Of a stretch of DNA of 8,016 nt, positions 6,851 to 8,016 are shown piece by piece. Origin of the DNA: Paludibacteraceae bacterium (GTDB taxonomy: Bacteria; Bacteroidota; Bacteroidia; Bacteroidales; Paludibacteraceae). The stretch spans positions 1 to 8,016 of the forward strand of contig JAGPGR010000067.1 of assembly GCA_018055865.1 (NCBI GenBank), written 5' to 3'. A program made the translations under genes and the position numbers. Every line of letters begins with the position of its first letter. Position 1 is the stretch's first letter. The notes under the pieces were generated by a model. That model made no database searches, was not told the DNA's origin, and saw only the letters and a list, made by a program, of their open reading frames with translations.

Positions 6851-6999
6851 TTGGTTTTTGCATCTCTTTAAGTTATTGGTTTGTTGACAGATAGGGTTCT
6901 GCTTAATTTTCCGGGAATCATTTAGGTTAATTTTCAGAAAACAGTACTCTGTCTACGAATAAATTTACAATAAAAGTTTTATAATCGAGTGAATTTTTG

Positions 7000-7007
7000 T
7001 ACCTTTG
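7000..7007 (+). promoter_or_regulatory. Bacteroidota-type -7 promoter element for the DUF177-rpmF-fabH cluster
   Basis: TACCTTTG is an exact TAnnTTTG match followed by GCA, a very common form of strong Bacteroidota promoters, and ends 22 bp before the DUF177 ATG. No TTG lies 17-23 bp upstream, so the -33 element is weak. The rest of the gap (6851-6999) shows no gene or strong hairpin. Confidence 0.7.
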
Positions 7008-7029
7008 CACCGTTTTTACATGATTCATT

Positions 7030-7605
7030 ATGCCTAAATTTGACGAATATAACATTCCTTTGAAAGGACTGAAGGCAGAAAGCCGGGATTTTGAATTCAA
7101 TCTGGATAATCAATACTTCAAAAAAATTGACAGTCCGGAAGTTCAGCGTGGAAATGTGAAAGCTAAAGTCACTCTAGTGAGCAAAACGAATCTCTTTGAG
7201 CTTTCTTTCTATCTGGATGGAGTAATTCAAATTCCGTGCGACAGATGCCTGGATGATATGAATCAATCCATACAGTACAAAGAAAAACTTCAGGTAAAAT
7301 TCGGCGAAAGTTTTTCGGAAGAAGGAGATATCGTAATTGTTCCGGAGTCAGACGGAGCCATTAACATTGCCTGGTTTTTGTATGAATTCATTGTTCTGAA
7401 TATCCCGATAAAACATGTACATGTCACGGGAGAGTGCAACAAAACAATGGTCAGCAAACTTAAAAAACATATTACACGGCAAAAAAATGTAGATGATGAT
7501 GAGGCTGAAGACATTAGCTTTGATGACGATGAAGATATTTCAGTAGAAGATACTGCAACCGATCCGCGTTGGGACGGACTGCAAAACATATTAGAAAACA
7601 ATTAA
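7030..7605 (+). CDS. DUF177 / YceD-family protein (23S rRNA accumulation factor)
   Basis: A 191-residue member of the DUF177 (YceD) family, almost always encoded just upstream of rpmF and required in bacteria and plastids for normal 23S rRNA accumulation and large-subunit assembly. The family Cys pair is CDRC at 70-73, followed by the conserved aromatic/hydrophobic core around 116-131 (LNIPIKHVH) and a third cysteine in GEC (134-136). The C-terminal DPRWDGLQNI (178-187) is the family closing motif. Between these, about 155-176, is a highly acidic low-complexity segment with two Asp triplets, which reads as a flexible linker. Only three cysteines are visible, so a complete four-Cys zinc site within this chain is not evident. 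The start at 7030 follows a strong -7 box, and rpmF starts 14 bp downstream, so the two genes are co-transcribed. Confidence 0.93.
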   Translation: MPKFDEYNIPLKGLKAESRDFEFNLDNQYFKKIDSPEVQRGNVKAKVTLVSKTNLFELSFYLDGVIQIPCDRCLDDMNQSIQYKEKLQVKFGESFSEEGDIVIVPESDGAINIAWFLYEFIVLNIPIKHVHVTGECNKTMVSKLKKHITRQKNVDDDEAEDISFDDDEDISVEDTATDPRWDGLQNILENN

Positions 7606-7619
7606 ATTTAAGTAATAAA

Positions 7620-7805
7620 ATGGCACATCCTAAACGAAAACAATCAAAACAAAGAACCGCCAAAAGACGGACACATTATAAAGCTGCATTGCCTACATTA
7701 GCAATCTGCTCAAACTGCGGTGCAAGTCATATTTACCACACCGTATGTCCTGAATGTGGTTATTACAGAGGAAAACTTGCTATCGAAAAAACCGTAGCAG
7801 AATAA
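7620..7805 (+). CDS. rpmF: 50S ribosomal protein L32 (bL32)
   Basis: A 61-residue protein starting MAHPKRKQSKQR, the conserved basic N-terminus of bL32, which lies near the peptidyl transferase region of the large subunit. It is of the zinc-ribbon (C+) type, with CSNC at 30-33 and CPEC at 43-46. The frame is open further upstream, but the ATG at 7620 gives the invariant L32 start and the usual length. It lies 14 bp after DUF177 and 78 bp before fabH, the classic arrangement coupling ribosome and lipid synthesis genes. Confidence 0.98.
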   Translation: MAHPKRKQSKQRTAKRRTHYKAALPTLAICSNCGASHIYHTVCPECGYYRGKLAIEKTVAE

Positions 7806-7821
7806 TCTGACACACCTTTAA

Positions 7822-7867
7822 AAATCAAGTAAATTTAACAAAATAAATTTACTTGATTTCTTATTTT
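7822..7867 (+). terminator. Perfect 16-bp inverted repeat between rpmF and fabH: candidate terminator/attenuator
   Basis: Arms at 7822-7837 (AAATCAAGTAAATTTA) and 7844-7859 are exact reverse complements around the 6-nt loop ACAAAA, followed by the T-rich CTTATTTT (7860-7867). The stem has only two G-C pairs, but its length should make it fold. It begins 17 nt after the rpmF stop and ends 24 nt before the fabH ATG. It may partly terminate transcription after rpmF, or act as a 3'-end stabilising or processing hairpin. Confidence 0.6.
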
Positions 7868-7883
7868 AAAAAACCGAAACTAT

Positions 7884-8016
7884 ATGTCGCAAATACATGC
7901 CGTCATAACAGGCGTGGGTGGTTATGTACCTGAATATAAGCTTACAAACGAAGAATTATGTCGAATGGTGGACACCAACGATGAGTGGATTACTACCCGT
8001 GTCGGCATAAAAGAAA
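7884..8016 (+). CDS. fabH: Beta-ketoacyl-ACP synthase III (FabH), N-terminal 44 residues, cut by window edge
   Basis: The start of FabH, the enzyme that condenses acetyl-CoA with malonyl-ACP to begin each fatty-acid chain. The visible 44 residues carry the family N-terminal pattern: a first beta strand [11 protein letters not shown] (7-17), then LTNEEL (20-25), and the highly conserved [12 protein letters not shown] (31-42), which lies near the CoA/ACP entrance. The catalytic Cys-His-Asn triad lies beyond the window and cannot be checked. The ATG at 7884 gives the usual short lead-in to the first strand. It follows rpmF in the same orientation, as in many bacteria, but with an inverted repeat in the gap. 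No separate TAnnTTTG promoter box is seen in that gap, so expression probably depends on read-through from the DUF177 promoter. Confidence 0.96.
   Translation, partial: MSQIHAVITGVGGYVPEYKLTNEELCRMVDTNDEWITTRVGIKE

Noticed and set aside
6903..6935. Direct repeat TTAATTTTC (6903-6911 and 6927-6935) before the DUF177 promoter
   Set aside because: Nine AT-rich bases recur easily by chance at this base composition, and the copies lie about 65 bp or more upstream of the -7 box with no other support.
7020..7037. Five-codon frame (ATG at 7020) overlapping the DUF177 start as a leader peptide
   Set aside because: The predicted transcript start is only a few bases upstream, the peptide is uninformative and no attenuator structure follows.

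Overview
This 8,016-base window looks like chromosomal DNA from a member of the Bacteroidota, most likely order Bacteroidales. The reasons are an AT-rich composition, repeated TAnnTTTG promoter elements (the Bacteroidota -7 box) just upstream of several genes, little use of Shine-Dalgarno sites, a secreted protease whose tail resembles a type IX secretion (T9SS) sorting domain, and the cluster DUF177/YceD - rpmF - fabH. The genus cannot be fixed from the sequence. A T9SS-positive, low-GC lineage such as Paludibacter or a relative would fit, but that is inference.

Layout. Positions 1-1578 (+) hold the C-terminal two thirds of MutS2 (ATPase core, coiled coil, Smr domain), cut by the left edge. 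Positions 1675-3507 (+) encode a secreted M6-family zinc metalloprotease with its own promoter. A hairpin at about 3553-3582 separates it from a convergent minus-strand group. Read in its own direction, that group is a YtxH-like protein (4522-4280), a two-helix holin-like membrane protein (4273-3875) and an overlapping 98-residue basic protein (3900-3604). Upstream of it on the same strand is the GTPase gene era (5549-4668). Era is divergent from an orphan membrane histidine kinase (5699-6850, +), and a 149-bp gap between them carries promoter-like elements for both. On the far right, a clear promoter at 7000-7007 precedes DUF177/YceD (7030-7605), rpmF for ribosomal protein L32 (7620-7805), a perfect 16-bp inverted repeat, and the first 44 codons of fabH (7884 to the edge).

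How the genes work together. DUF177, L32 and FabH form the widely conserved link between large-subunit ribosome assembly and initiation of fatty-acid synthesis. Era (30S maturation) and MutS2 (recombination control and, in Bacillus subtilis, rescue of collided ribosomes) are also translation-related, although they are not co-transcribed with that cluster here. The YtxH/holin/98-aa group resembles in layout the enterobacterial yqjD-yqjE-yqjK set and is probably an envelope or stress module. The kinase has no response regulator in the window.

Overall this is mostly a housekeeping region. I see no mobile element, CRISPR array, tRNA, rRNA or toxin-antitoxin pair, and no convincing undescribed system. 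The points most worth a second look are the small membrane cassette with its unassigned third protein, the inverted repeat between rpmF and fabH, and era lying in opposite orientation to the fabH cluster it often belongs to.
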